Below are positions 1 through 7,281 of a stretch of DNA of 39,100 bases, one piece after another. Under the pieces are notes generated by a model. The model did no database searches, was not told where the DNA came from, and saw only the letters and a program-made list of their open reading frames with translations. The stretch is from Nonomuraea sp. MG754425 (GTDB lineage Bacteria; Actinomycetota; Actinomycetes; Streptosporangiales; Streptosporangiaceae): NCBI RefSeq assembly GCF_021699195.1, contig NZ_SSXE01000082.1, positions 1 to 39,100 of the forward strand. The letters run 5' to 3'. The position numbers and the translations under genes are program-made. Positions within the stretch are counted from its first letter, which is position 1, and every line of letters begins with the position of its first letter.

Positions 1-81
1 CGGTGCAGCCCGTCCAAGGCCGGCCACCTGTGCAAGGCCATCGCCGTCCTGCAGAATCACCGAGTTTCGCAGGCGGCGTGA
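1..81 (+). CDS. possible C-terminal tail of a gene cut by the left edge
   Basis: Frame 1 is open from the first base to a TGA at 79-81 and reads RCSPSKAGHLCKAIAVLQNH followed by RVSQAA. It has two cysteines and looks like a short helix, but nothing in it identifies a family. With only 26 codons visible, chance is a serious alternative, and no ribosome site or terminator supports it. I list it because the neighbouring gene ends convergently on it, leaving about 47 bases between the stops, which suits a gene end here. Confidence 0.2.
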   Translation, partial: RCSPSKAGHLCKAIAVLQNHRVSQAA

Positions 82-128
82 GGATGAAAAGCGTTCACTG
101 GGAAGCTCGGCAGGACCCTACGGCACCC

Positions 129-605
129 TCATACCTTCCGCACCATGACGCCGGCCGTACGGACGAAGTCCTCCACCGCCACGCGAACTTCCGGAGTCAG
201 AGCCTTCACAGCATCCGAGGTCTCGGCCTTGTTCATGCTCTTGACCAATTCCATGGCGTGGTTCGCGAGCCGTCTGATCTCGACATCCTCTGTGATTAGT
301 TCTACCTGATACAGAGCCGTCCACCCCGCTGCACGTGCGCGCAAAACCTCATCCACCGCCGTGCGATAGGCATCGCCGTTCCTGTCGTCTTTGGCCCGCT
401 CGCCCCAGGCCCGTCGTTGAGCACTGCGGAAGTCCAGAATCGTACGCGCGAAGTCGCTGTAGATCTTGATCTGCTCACCTCGAAGCCGCTCCGCACGAGC
501 GAACCTTTCCGATCTATCGATGGAACGACGCTGGAGCAGGAACGTCATCAGAGAACCTAAGAGGGTCCCCGTGACCGCAATGATGGATGTGATGATCGCT
601 GACAT
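129..605 (-). CDS. one-helix membrane protein with cytoplasmic helical tail, unknown function
   Basis: The chosen ATG at 605 gives 158 residues beginning MSAIITSIIAVTGTLLGSL, a single hydrophobic N-terminal helix. A highly charged helical region follows (LQRRSIDRSERFARAERLR, then AVKALTPEVRVAVEDFVRTA near the end). Short actinomycete proteins of this layout, an N-terminal anchor plus a helical cytoplasmic domain, are common and uncharacterised. The frame is open upstream to 893. That extension is proline-rich and would run antisense through the small ORF at 811-987, so I prefer the start just before the helix. An ATG at 698 is a second possibility. The sequence GGGGA touches the 605 start directly, which is too close for a normal ribosome site. 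Function unknown. Confidence 0.6.
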   Translation of the reverse strand: MSAIITSIIAVTGTLLGSLMTFLLQRRSIDRSERFARAERLRGEQIKIYSDFARTILDFRSAQRRAWGERAKDDRNGDAYRTAVDEVLRARAAGWTALYQVELITEDVEIRRLANHAMELVKSMNKAETSDAVKALTPEVRVAVEDFVRTAGVMVRKV

Positions 606-810
606 TCCCCGAGTTGACCATGAGATGCTTTCGCGTGTGAAGTGCAGCCAGTTGCCCTTGCCTCCGTCGGGGCGCTCCGGCTCCGGGATGGTCGTCATGC
701 CGGGTATCAAGGCCGTAGGTGGCTGAGGTGGAAGCCGGATCATCCTGCCCGCCATCGACCCGGGACAAGTCTGGCCCGCTTCCCTATCGGGCGGGTCCAC
801 GGCAGACGGG

Positions 811-987
811 ATGATCATGGTCCGGGGTTGGACAGCGGATCGGGACGCGTGGGGGTTCTGGGCCTTCTTCGTTATGCCGGCCATGCTCGTCACAGGGATA
901 CGGCTGATTGTCGCTACCGCCGTGGGTGCTTCGGACGCCGCTGATGACCTGCCTCAGAGCCTGGTGGCAAAGAAGTTCGGTCGCTGA
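811..987 (+). CDS. 58-residue single-helix membrane peptide
   Basis: A frame from ATG 811 to TGA 985-987 begins MIMVRGWTADRDAWGFWAFF, continues into a hydrophobic stretch (VMPAMLVTGIRLIVATAV) and ends in a polar tail, LPQSLVAKKFGR. The amphipathic start, one membrane helix and basic C-terminus form a coherent small protein. An ATG at 817 is an alternative start. A weak ACGGG lies 4-5 bases upstream. It is divergent from the membrane protein ending at 129, and about 205 bases between them could hold both promoters. It is antisense to the implausible 5' extension of that gene. Function unknown; it is too short for default gene callers. Confidence 0.5.
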   Translation: MIMVRGWTADRDAWGFWAFFVMPAMLVTGIRLIVATAVGASDAADDLPQSLVAKKFGR

Positions 988-1091
988 GGCTGGGATCAGG
1001 GATGACCCGGGCGGTACGTGTGCGCAGGGTCGATGTGCCGCCGGTGGATGGCTTCGAACGACACGGGGTCGGTGGCGAGGTTCGTCCGTGG

Positions 1092-3056
1092 TCAGCTCGA
1101 TCGGGGCACGGTGAGTACGGCGATGTCGCGGTCGAAGCAGACGATGATGTGGCCCTGTGGGGTGGCGGTGACGGCGTTGACCATGTCGGGGAATTCGAGG
1201 TCAGGGCCGAGTTTGTCGAAGGTGGTGAGGCTCCAGGCCGCTACCGTTCTGTGGCCGGCGGCGACCGCGATGGGGTGGCCGTCGATCGTGGTGGCGGCGA
1301 GGGCGGCCACGGCTCCCATGGAGAGGTGGCCGATCTGCTGGGCGGTGGCGACGTCCCACACTTTTATCGGCGGTTCGCGCCAGTCGTCGTTCGTGGTGAC
1401 GGCGATGGGGCGGCCGTCCACGACGGTGGCGGCCACGAGGCGGACCGGTTTGCCGTTGCCTCCGGCGGTCTGGAGTCCGGTGTCGCGGTTGGTGGCGAGG
1501 TCACGGACCCGGAAGCCGCCGCCCCACCGTCCGAGGAGGGCGACGGGCCGGTCGTCGAGCGTGGTGGTGGCGAGGTCGAGTACCCAGCGATGGTCGCTTT
1601 TGCGGGGGTTGCCGGTCTCTTGGCCGGTGCGGAGGTCCCATACGCGGATGGTCTTGTCGTCGCCGGCGGTGATGGCCCGGGGCAGGTCGCCCGTGATGTC
1701 GGCCGCGACCGCGGTGATCGGGCGGTGGTGGGCGGTCAACGGTGCTGCGGTCGCCTTCCCCAGGGTGAGGTCCCAGAGCCGGACGGCGCCGTCCTCGCCT
1801 CCGGTGATCGCCATCGCGCGATCGTCCACCTGGGTCGCGGCCACGGCGGTGATGGCGCCGGTGTGGTCGGTGAGTGGCGGGCACACCTGGGCGCCGGTGT
1901 TCAGATCCCACACCCGTACGGTTTCGTCATCGCTACTGGTCACCGCCGCCGGCCGGCCGTCCACTGAGGTGGTGGTCACCGCCGTGATCGCGGCGTCGTG
2001 GCGAACCGGTCTGCCGGACGGTTCGCCGACGACCAGATCGCACACCCGGACCGATCCGCTGTCGCAGGTCGACACCACCACCTGCCGGCCGTCCACCACT
2101 GCCGTCGCCACCGCGTGCACCGTCCGGCGATGTTGCGGGAACAGCTCACCGACCAGTTCGGACGTCTTCAGGTCCCATAGCTGGAGGGTCGGCTCATCGG
2201 AGGTGCAGGTGATCGCCACCAGCCGGTCGTCCACGATCGTGGTCGTCACGGCCTCCAGGTTCGCGCATCGGGGGAGTTCGCCGACCGGGAGTCCGGTGGC
2301 CAGGTCCGACACGCGCGTGGTCGTCCGGTAGCCGCCGGAGATGACCACCAGATGGCCGGGGGTCAGCTCCGCGACCTCGACCGTGTCCACGTGCCCGGTG
2401 TGGCCGGTGAACGGGCTGCCCACCGGATCACCGGTGTCCAGGTCCCATACCCGGACGGTTCGTTCGCTGCCCGTGACAACCACCCAGCGGCCGTCCAGCA
2501 CCGCGGTCGCCACCGTGAACACCGGGCCGGTGTGACCGTCGATCGGCGCCATCACCTCCTGGCGCGTCTCCAGGTCCCACACCCGTACCGTCGTGTCGTA
2601 GCACCCGGTGACCACCACCTGGCGGCCGGCGCGTTCCGCGATCGCGAGGGCCTCCACACTGTCAGCCTGAAGGTCGAACGGCTCGCCCACCGGCTTGCCG
2701 GACGCGAGGTCCCACACCCGTACGGTGTCGTCGTCACCACCGCTGACCACGACCGGGCGGCCGTCCAGGACGGACATCGCCAGCGCCCGCACCCCGTTCG
2801 TGTGACCGGTCCACGGGGCGCCGATCCGCTCGCCGGTCGACAGATCCCACATCTGGACGGTGTTGTCGCCACTCCCGGTGACCGCCACGGCGCGGCCGTC
2901 GAGGACCGTGGTCGCCACTGACGCCACCCAGTTGCCGTGGCCGTCGGTGGTGCCGAGCGGCGGACATGACGTCACGCCCTTCGGCAGCAGACTGGTCCAA
3001 GTCGGCCGCACACGCCAGGCGGCAGCCGGTACCTCATAGCGGGACGGAGACGACAT
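1092..3056 (-). CDS. 14-blade WD40 repeat protein
   Basis: The 654-residue protein is made almost entirely of WD40 units of about 43 residues. I count thirteen blade ends of the type D-x-T-V-R-V-W-D-L, for example DNTVQMWDLS, DDTVRVWDLA, YDTTVRVWDL, DETVRVWDLN, DGAVRLWDL, DKTIRVWDLR and PPIKVWDVA. A degenerate last one, DRDIAVLTVP, makes fourteen, which suits two seven-bladed propellers. No signal peptide or membrane helix is visible, so it should be a cytoplasmic scaffold. Actinomycete WD40 arrays are often fused behind NACHT/AAA, kinase or caspase-like domains, but here only about 45 residues precede the first blade. The ATG at 3056 is chosen because a TAATAT hexamer ends 7 bases before it. 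The frame extends to 3131. Binding partner unknown. Confidence 0.85.
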   Translation of the reverse strand: MSSPSRYEVPAAAWRVRPTWTSLLPKGVTSCPPLGTTDGHGNWVASVATTVLDGRAVAVTGSGDNTVQMWDLSTGERIGAPWTGHTNGVRALAMSVLDGRPVVVSGGDDDTVRVWDLASGKPVGEPFDLQADSVEALAIAERAGRQVVVTGCYDTTVRVWDLETRQEVMAPIDGHTGPVFTVATAVLDGRWVVVTGSERTVRVWDLDTGDPVGSPFTGHTGHVDTVEVAELTPGHLVVISGGYRTTTRVSDLATGLPVGELPRCANLEAVTTTIVDDRLVAITCTSDEPTLQLWDLKTSELVGELFPQHRRTVHAVATAVVDGRQVVVSTCDSGSVRVCDLVVGEPSGRPVRHDAAITAVTTTSVDGRPAAVTSSDDETVRVWDLNTGAQVCPPLTDHTGAITAVAATQVDDRAMAITGGEDGAVRLWDLTLGKATAAPLTAHHRPITAVAADITGDLPRAITAGDDKTIRVWDLRTGQETGNPRKSDHRWVLDLATTTLDDRPVALLGRWGGGFRVRDLATNRDTGLQTAGGNGKPVRLVAATVVDGRPIAVTTNDDWREPPIKVWDVATAQQIGHLSMGAVAALAATTIDGHPIAVAAGHRTVAAWSLTTFDKLGPDLEFPDMVNAVTATPQGHIIVCFDRDIAVLTVPRSS

Positions 3057-3063
3057 GCCGCGC

Positions 3064-3069
3064 ATATTA
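3064..3069 (-). promoter_or_regulatory. -10 element for a leaderless WD40 transcript
   Basis: On the minus strand TAATAT is followed by seven bases and the ATG at 3056. This spacing is typical of leaderless actinobacterial transcripts. No good -35 hexamer is seen at 17 bp. Confidence 0.45.
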
Positions 3070-3139
3070 GTTGCCGGCACCAGGGCGCGTCTCGAAGAAG
3101 CCCATGGTGGACGTCGTCGGCCTTCGGGCACTCCATGAC

Positions 3140-3168
3140 TTGCTCAGCGAGACTTACTAAGTTTTACT
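3140..3168 (+). promoter_or_regulatory. promoter of the padR gene, probably leaderless
   Basis: TTGCTC (3140-3145) and TTTACT (3163-3168) are separated by 17 bp. The ATG of the PadR gene follows six bases after the -10, so the transcript probably starts at or near the start codon. The AT-rich spacer with TACTAAG and TTACTGA half-sites is a likely place for autoregulation by PadR. That is inference. Confidence 0.45.
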
Positions 3169-3174
3169 GAATAC

Positions 3175-3498
3175 ATGGCACGCAGAACACCGGAGCTCGG
3201 CCGCTTCACCGACGTGGCGCTGCTCGTGCTCATCAGCCTCGCCGAAGGCCAGAAACACGGCTATCGGATGATCAGCGACATCGAGGAGTTCTCGGGCACA
3301 TCGCTGGAGCCGGGCACCCTCTACGGGGCGTTGATGCGGCTGGAGGAGCGCGGCTGGATCGAGGCGGTGCAGCCGGCCGAGCGGCGCAAGCCGTACCGGA
3401 TCACCGACGGAGGGCGTGACGCGCTGCGCGAGCAGCTCGCCACCCTGCGCCGGATCGAGCAGGCGGGAGTCAGGCGAGTGGCGTGGGGGACGGCATGA
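3175..3498 (+). CDS. PadR-family transcriptional regulator
   Basis: The 107-residue protein is a compact PadR winged helix. The family signature is clear: LGRFTDVALLVLISLAEGQK, then HGYRMISDIE, the turn GTLYGALMRLEERGWIE and the wing RRKPYRITDGGRDALREQL. The C-terminal dimerisation helix is short, as in the small subfamily 2 PadR proteins. In actinomycetes such genes usually repress themselves together with the membrane protein directly downstream. Here the TGA overlaps the ATG of that gene (ATGA at 3495-3498), so the two are co-translated. The effector is not predictable from the sequence. Confidence 0.92.
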   Translation: MARRTPELGRFTDVALLVLISLAEGQKHGYRMISDIEEFSGTSLEPGTLYGALMRLEERGWIEAVQPAERRKPYRITDGGRDALREQLATLRRIEQAGVRRVAWGTA

Positions 3499-4409
3499 GG
3501 GCAGGCGTGTTGCGAGCGGTGGCGGGGGCCGTGCTGAGCCTCTACCCGAAGGCGTGGCGGGAGCGGTACGGCGAGGAGGTCGCCGACCTGGTCACCGCGC
3601 GGCCGGTGCGGCTGCGCACGGTGGCCGACCTGGCCGCCGGGGCCGGCGACGCGTGGCTGCACCGCCGGCGCATCCCCGGTGCCCGGCCGCTGCGCCTGCC
3701 GCTCGCGGCGGTCCTGGTCGCGGGGATCTACGGCCTGTGGTTGTTGTGGAGCCCGGGTGCACGCGACCTGGCCGGCCTGGGGAGCGTGTGGGACGAGGCG
3801 GCGCGGGCCGGATCGCTCGCCGACGAGCTGAGCGGGACGGCCACCACCATGTTCGCCTCGGCCGGCGCGCTGGCCCTGCTGTCGCTGGCGCAGCTCGGCA
3901 CCGCCGTACGCGCCGCCGGCAAGCATGCCCCGCTCGGGGCGGCGGCCCGGACGACCGGGCGGCGAGTGGTCGTGACCGGCCTGGCCGTCGTCCTGCCGAT
4001 CATGCTCGTCCTGACCATGTACGCCGGTCTCATGCTGGACGCCGGCGAACCCCTCGGGCCGCTCGGCGGCGCCATCACGGGCGGCTTCTTCGTGCCGCCC
4101 CTCATGGCGCTGATCCTGCCGCTGCCGCTCATCGCGGCGACGTCACCCGTGCTGAGTCCCGCCGCGCGCGCCGCCGGCAAGTCGCTGACGGTGGCGGCCG
4201 TCCTGAACGCGATCGCGTGGCTGGCGGTGGCGGTGCTGGTGGCCATGGGTCTCAGGGAGGCGTCGCCGTGGTTCGTCACGTCGCTCGCGGCCGGCGCGGT
4301 GCTCAGCGTCGGCATGGCGGCGCTGGTCGCCAGGGCCGTGTTGCGGCGGGCCCCCGAGGACCCGGTCATGCTGCCCGAGCGCACACAGCTCGGCCGGGCT
4401 CCCTTCTGA
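3495..4409 (+). CDS. six-helix membrane protein coupled to PadR
   Basis: The 304-residue protein starts with a cytoplasmic segment carrying SLYPKAWRERYGEEVADLV, a motif recurring in membrane proteins encoded beside PadR regulators. About six transmembrane helices follow, around LPLAAVLVAGIYGLWLLW, MFASAGALALLSLAQLG, VVTGLAVVLPIMLVLTMYAG, GGFFVPPLMALILPLPLI, AVLNAIAWLAVAVLVAMG and LAAGAVLSVGMAALVARAVL. The ATG at 3495 overlaps the PadR stop and has GGGGGAC just upstream, so it is preferred to the GTG at 3483. The role is unknown; envelope stress or export has been suggested for such pairs, but nothing here proves it. Confidence 0.8.
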   Translation: MRAGVLRAVAGAVLSLYPKAWRERYGEEVADLVTARPVRLRTVADLAAGAGDAWLHRRRIPGARPLRLPLAAVLVAGIYGLWLLWSPGARDLAGLGSVWDEAARAGSLADELSGTATTMFASAGALALLSLAQLGTAVRAAGKHAPLGAAARTTGRRVVVTGLAVVLPIMLVLTMYAGLMLDAGEPLGPLGGAITGGFFVPPLMALILPLPLIAATSPVLSPAARAAGKSLTVAAVLNAIAWLAVAVLVAMGLREASPWFVTSLAAGAVLSVGMAALVARAVLRRAPEDPVMLPERTQLGRAPF

Positions 4410-4449
4410 ACGACGCGCGCTTTCGTTGTGCACCCCGCAAACAGACGCC

Positions 4450-5202
4450 TCAGCCGTCGCTGAGATGGCGTTCCGCGTACACCTTCATCGCGTCGCGGAC
4501 GAAGGCCGCCGTGCCCTGGCCATGCCGCTCGTAGGTCTCGGCGAAGTGGGGATCGGCGACGTACATCTCCGCGAGCCCGATCACGTACGACTTCTGCCCG
4601 CTTGCCTGGCTGACCATCAGCCACTCGCGGTGTCGCTGCGCTATCGCCTGCGCGACGTCGCCGTCCACCGCGTGACCGTCCTTCAGCGCCTGTCCGAAAT
4701 CGCGGGCGATCTGCTCCTGCCGGTTCTGGAACGCCCGCTTGTCCTGCGCGCTCAGCGAGCTCCACCAGCGGTCGCCCTTCTCGTACGCCTCGCGCCCCCA
4801 GCGTTCGGTGACCTCCTCCTTGTACCGGGTGTGGTCGAAGCCGTCGAAAACCTCTGCCGCCACGAGTGGCTCTCCTTTCTCGGTTCGGACGAGAGTGGTC
4901 CGCACCGAGGCGATCTGCCGCCGGATGCGCTCCAGTTCCTGTTCCAGCAGACGTAGATGCGTGCGCAGGGCGGCGCTGGTGTTCTGCCGCCCCTCCAGCA
5001 CCTGCGCGATCGCCGGCAACGCCACGCCCAGTTCGCGCAGCAGCAGGATGCGCTGCAGCCGGACCAGGGCCTCCTGGTCGTAATACCGGTAGCCGTTGCT
5101 GCCGACCCGGCTCGGCATGAGCAGGCCGAGCTCTCCGTAGTGCCTGAGCGTGCGGCTCGTCGTTCCGGTCAGCCGGGCAATCTCCTGGATCGACCACTCC
5201 AT
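4450..5202 (-). CDS. TipA-like MerR-family regulator with TipAS domain
   Basis: The 250-residue protein has a MerR DNA-binding domain at residues 1-75 (WSIQEIARLTGTTSRTLRHY, then GLLMPSRVGSNGYRYYD) and a coiled coil around 78-110. A TipAS-type antibiotic-recognition domain follows to the end (FDGFDHTRYKEEVTERWG, later DPHFAETYERHG). TipAL of Streptomyces lividans binds thiopeptides covalently through a cysteine in this domain. This protein has no cysteine at all, so any ligand must bind non-covalently, as in the Mta-type multidrug sensors. It is convergent with the PadR operon. The ATG at 5202 lies seven bases after a strong -10, so the message is probably leaderless. Confidence 0.92.
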   Translation of the reverse strand: MEWSIQEIARLTGTTSRTLRHYGELGLLMPSRVGSNGYRYYDQEALVRLQRILLLRELGVALPAIAQVLEGRQNTSAALRTHLRLLEQELERIRRQIASVRTTLVRTEKGEPLVAAEVFDGFDHTRYKEEVTERWGREAYEKGDRWWSSLSAQDKRAFQNRQEQIARDFGQALKDGHAVDGDVAQAIAQRHREWLMVSQASGQKSYVIGLAEMYVADPHFAETYERHGQGTAAFVRDAMKVYAERHLSDG

Positions 5203-5209
5203 GGCTTAC

Positions 5210-5240
5210 ACGCTAGATCTTGACGTTACGTGAGGGTCAA
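5210..5240 (-). promoter_or_regulatory. MerR-type promoter with 19-bp spacer and operator dyad
   Basis: On the minus strand TTGACC (5240-5235) and TAGCGT (5215-5210) are separated by 19 bp, the over-long spacer that MerR activators correct by DNA distortion. The spacer carries the dyad CTCACGT-A-ACGTCAA, close to the perfect CTCACGTAACGTGAG expected for TipA-like regulators. It lies directly before the tipA-like gene, so autoactivation is the natural reading. Confidence 0.75.
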
Positions 5241-5294
5241 CCCGGCGCGGGTCTACTCCCGGACGGCTTCGTCCTCCGGCGGCCGAGCCGGACG

Positions 5295-5876
5295 TCAGGG
5301 CGCGCGCAACGACTCCAGCAGGCGTGACAGCGCCTCCAGCGTGGCGGTCACGTCGCCGGGGCCGGCGGTCTGCGCCAGCCACAGGGCCGCCTCGTTCATC
5401 GCCCCGGACAGCAGGCGGGTCAGCGGCGCGACCGGTCGGTCGGGGATCGTCCCGTTCTTGACGAGGTCGGTGAGCGCTTCGGCCAGGTGCTTGGCGGAGG
5501 CGTCCTCGTCCATCGCCCGCCAGTCGTTCCAGCCGAGCACCGCCGGCCCGTCGATCAGCATGATTCGCTGGATCTCCGGGTCGGCGCCCGCGGTCACGAA
5601 GGCCGCGCACCCGGCCTTGAACCGGGACCACGGATCTCCCGCCGCCTCGGCCGCCGCCGCGACCCGGGTCGCCACCTCCTGCTGCACCTGTTCGAGGACG
5701 GCCCGGAAGAGGTCGGTCTTGCCGTCGAAGTGGTGGTAGAGCGCTCCCTTGGTCACCCCGGACTCGCGCACGATCTCCGTCAGACTCACCGCGGCGTAGC
5801 CCTTGGCGGCGAACAGGCGCCTGCTCTCGGCGACCAGCGTCTGCCTGGTGCGCTCCCTCTGCTCCGCTCTGGTCAC
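5295..5876 (-). CDS. TetR-family repressor
   Basis: With the GTG at 5876 the protein has 193 residues. The TetR helix-turn-helix occupies residues 8-55 (LVAESRRLFAAKGYAAVSLT, EIVRESGVTKGALYHHFDGK). A C-terminal domain with a run MLIDGPAVLGWNDWR follows, seen in TetR proteins of the TetR_C_33/YcdC-like type. GAGGA lies 4-5 bases before the GTG, whereas the frame extension to 5960 would run through the operators. The gene is divergent from the VOC gene and most likely represses both it and itself. Ligand unknown. Confidence 0.9.
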   Translation of the reverse strand: MTRAEQRERTRQTLVAESRRLFAAKGYAAVSLTEIVRESGVTKGALYHHFDGKTDLFRAVLEQVQQEVATRVAAAAEAAGDPWSRFKAGCAAFVTAGADPEIQRIMLIDGPAVLGWNDWRAMDEDASAKHLAEALTDLVKNGTIPDRPVAPLTRLLSGAMNEAALWLAQTAGPGDVTATLEALSRLLESLRAP

Positions 5877-5891
5877 CGCATCCTCACTTTG

Positions 5892-5942
5892 ACATACCGA
5901 TGGTACGCGAACTAGCGTACCGTCACATACCGTTGGTATGTG
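5892..5942. promoter_or_regulatory. two TetR operators between the repressor and VOC genes
   Basis: A perfect palindrome CACATACC-GTT-GGTATGTG occupies 5924-5942. A weaker copy, ACATACC-GAT-GGTACGC, lies at 5892-5908. Their centres (5900 and 5933) are 33 bp apart, about three helical turns, so two dimers would sit on the same face. The strong copy abuts the ribosome site of the VOC gene. Confidence 0.75.
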
Positions 5943-5958
5943 AATGAAGGGGAGCGAC

Positions 5959-6366
5959 ATGGAACCGACCAGCTTCTATCCGGTGATCTGCACGGCCAAG
6001 ATGGCCGAGTCGAAGGACTTCTACGTGCGCCTGCTCGCCTTCGAGGTGACGTTCGAAGCCGACTGGTACGTGAGCCTGCGCCGCGGCTCGTACGAACTGG
6101 CGCTGCTCGACCACACCCATGCGACGTTGCCGCAGGGCTACCGGCGGCCGGTCACGGGGCTGCTGCTCAACGTCGAGGTGCCCGACGTCGACGCCGAGTG
6201 GGAACGCCTGGTCGTCGGCGAGGGGCTGGTCCCGGAACTGCCGTTGCGCGACGAGGACTTCGGCCAGCGGCACTTCATCGTCCCGGACCCCAACGGCGTG
6301 CTGATCGACGTCATCACACCGATCCCCCCGTCCGAGGAGTACGCCGCGAACTACACGTCCGCCTGA
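5959..6366 (+). CDS. VOC-fold (glyoxalase/bleomycin-resistance type) protein
   Basis: The 135-residue protein shows one two-module VOC domain: YPVICTAKMAESKDFYVRLL at the start, GLLLNVEVPDVDAEWERLV in the middle and GQRHFIVPDPNGVLIDVITP near the end. The terminal DPNG element is the usual end of the second beta-alpha-beta module. Such proteins are metal-dependent lyases or dioxygenases, or bind drugs without catalysis; substrate not predictable. AAGGGGAG five bases before the ATG at 5959 decides the start; an ATG at 5944 overlaps this site. Expression is probably controlled by the divergent TetR through the palindrome immediately upstream. Confidence 0.85.
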   Translation: MEPTSFYPVICTAKMAESKDFYVRLLAFEVTFEADWYVSLRRGSYELALLDHTHATLPQGYRRPVTGLLLNVEVPDVDAEWERLVVGEGLVPELPLRDEDFGQRHFIVPDPNGVLIDVITPIPPSEEYAANYTSA

Positions 6367-6404
6367 ACCCCGGTCAGGATTGCCGCGCCGTCTGTGAACA
6401 ATCG

Positions 6405-6445
6405 CCACTCCCGCCTCTACCTGCAGGCGGTCGAGGTGGGGGTGG
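6405..6445 (+). terminator. 13-bp hairpin downstream of the VOC gene
   Basis: CCACTCCCGCCTC (6405-6417) can pair along its whole length with GAGGTGGGGGTGG (6433-6445), counting two G-U pairs. The loop has 15 bases and itself contains CCTGCAGG. It lies 39 bases after the stop codon. There is no T-run, as usual in high-GC actinomycetes. Confidence 0.5.
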
Positions 6446-6570
6446 TGCGGTAACGAGTATGCCCACTTCTTCATCGTGCTCGATTCGCAGGGATGCCGCG
6501 TACATGAATCTCGTTCGATAAAAGTGGTTTCCTGCTTGGTGTGGAACGCCTCAGAGAACGGATCTGTCGT

Positions 6571-7035
6571 ATGCGTCAGCCCCATACCGTGCTCGTCTTC
6601 CTCTTCCGAGGACCGGCCGGCCGGCCGGAGTACGCCGTCTTCCGGCGGGCCGATGACTCCCATTGGCAGAGTGTGAGCGGCGGGGTCGAAGAGGGCGAGG
6701 ATCTGGAGACGGCGGCCCGCCGTGAGACCGCCGAGGAGTCCGGGCTGCCGGCGAACGGCCCGCTGTTCAAACTTGACATGGTGAGCGGAGTGGAGAAGGA
6801 GTGTTTCGCGGCCAGTAGGTTCTGGCCCGAGGACGTCTACATCGTGCCGAAGCATTTCTTCGCCATGGACGTCACCCAGGAAAAGGCCGAGATAGTGCTC
6901 TCCCGGGAACATCACGACGTGCGGTGGCTGCCGTACGAGGCCGCGTATGAGACTCTGCGCTACGACGATGACAAGACGGCGCTGTGGGAGCTGGACCAGC
7001 GTATCCGCCGTGCGGATTTGCCGACGGCTCGCTAA
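6571..7035 (+). CDS. NUDIX hydrolase
   Basis: The protein begins MRQPHTVLVFLFRGPAGRPE and carries a complete Nudix box, GVEEGEDLETAARRETAEES plus GL, with the REUXEE metal-binding core intact (RETAEE). The following sequence (FWPEDVYIVPKHFFAMDV, then REHHDVRWLPYEAA) resembles small pyrophosphohydrolases of the NudB/dihydroneopterin triphosphatase type that cleave nucleoside diphosphate-X bonds. The exact substrate is uncertain. The ATG at 6571 has GGA eight bases upstream. A GTG at 6541 in the same frame adds ten residues and cannot be excluded. It is a monocistron: a 246-base stretch without clear signals follows before the vWA gene. Confidence 0.88.
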   Translation: MRQPHTVLVFLFRGPAGRPEYAVFRRADDSHWQSVSGGVEEGEDLETAARRETAEESGLPANGPLFKLDMVSGVEKECFAASRFWPEDVYIVPKHFFAMDVTQEKAEIVLSREHHDVRWLPYEAAYETLRYDDDKTALWELDQRIRRADLPTAR

Positions 7036-7281
7036 GGCTCACGGCCGCTGGGGCGGGAGTCAGCCAGAATTCAAGGGTCCGGAATACCTCTGGGGCTCGG
7101 GGTCCCGGCGGTCGTATCCGGTCCGGCCGCGGCGCGGAGTCGGGCGGTCCTGTTCCTGCTCGGCGCGGGCAATCGGCGGCAAGGTGACAGGCCGTCCGGA
7201 CTGCTGCGCCTTTCCGGGCAAAGTCCCCCTTCTGTTTGAAACCTTGCAAAGACCGATAATTCCCATCAGGATGAAAAGCCG

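Noticed and set aside
1018..2331. Long open frame on the plus strand opposite the WD40 gene
   Set aside because: It is rich in Arg, Ser and Thr, shows no domain, and mirrors the WD40 repeats. The minus strand has clear blade motifs.
3728..5197. 489-codon minus-strand frame across the PadR partner and TipA-like genes
   Set aside because: It runs antisense or out of frame to two well-supported genes and reads as low-complexity Ala/Arg/Pro sequence.
6367..6540. Insertion-sequence end
   Set aside because: The hairpin alone recalls IS200/IS605 ends, but no transposase fragment or target repeat is visible.
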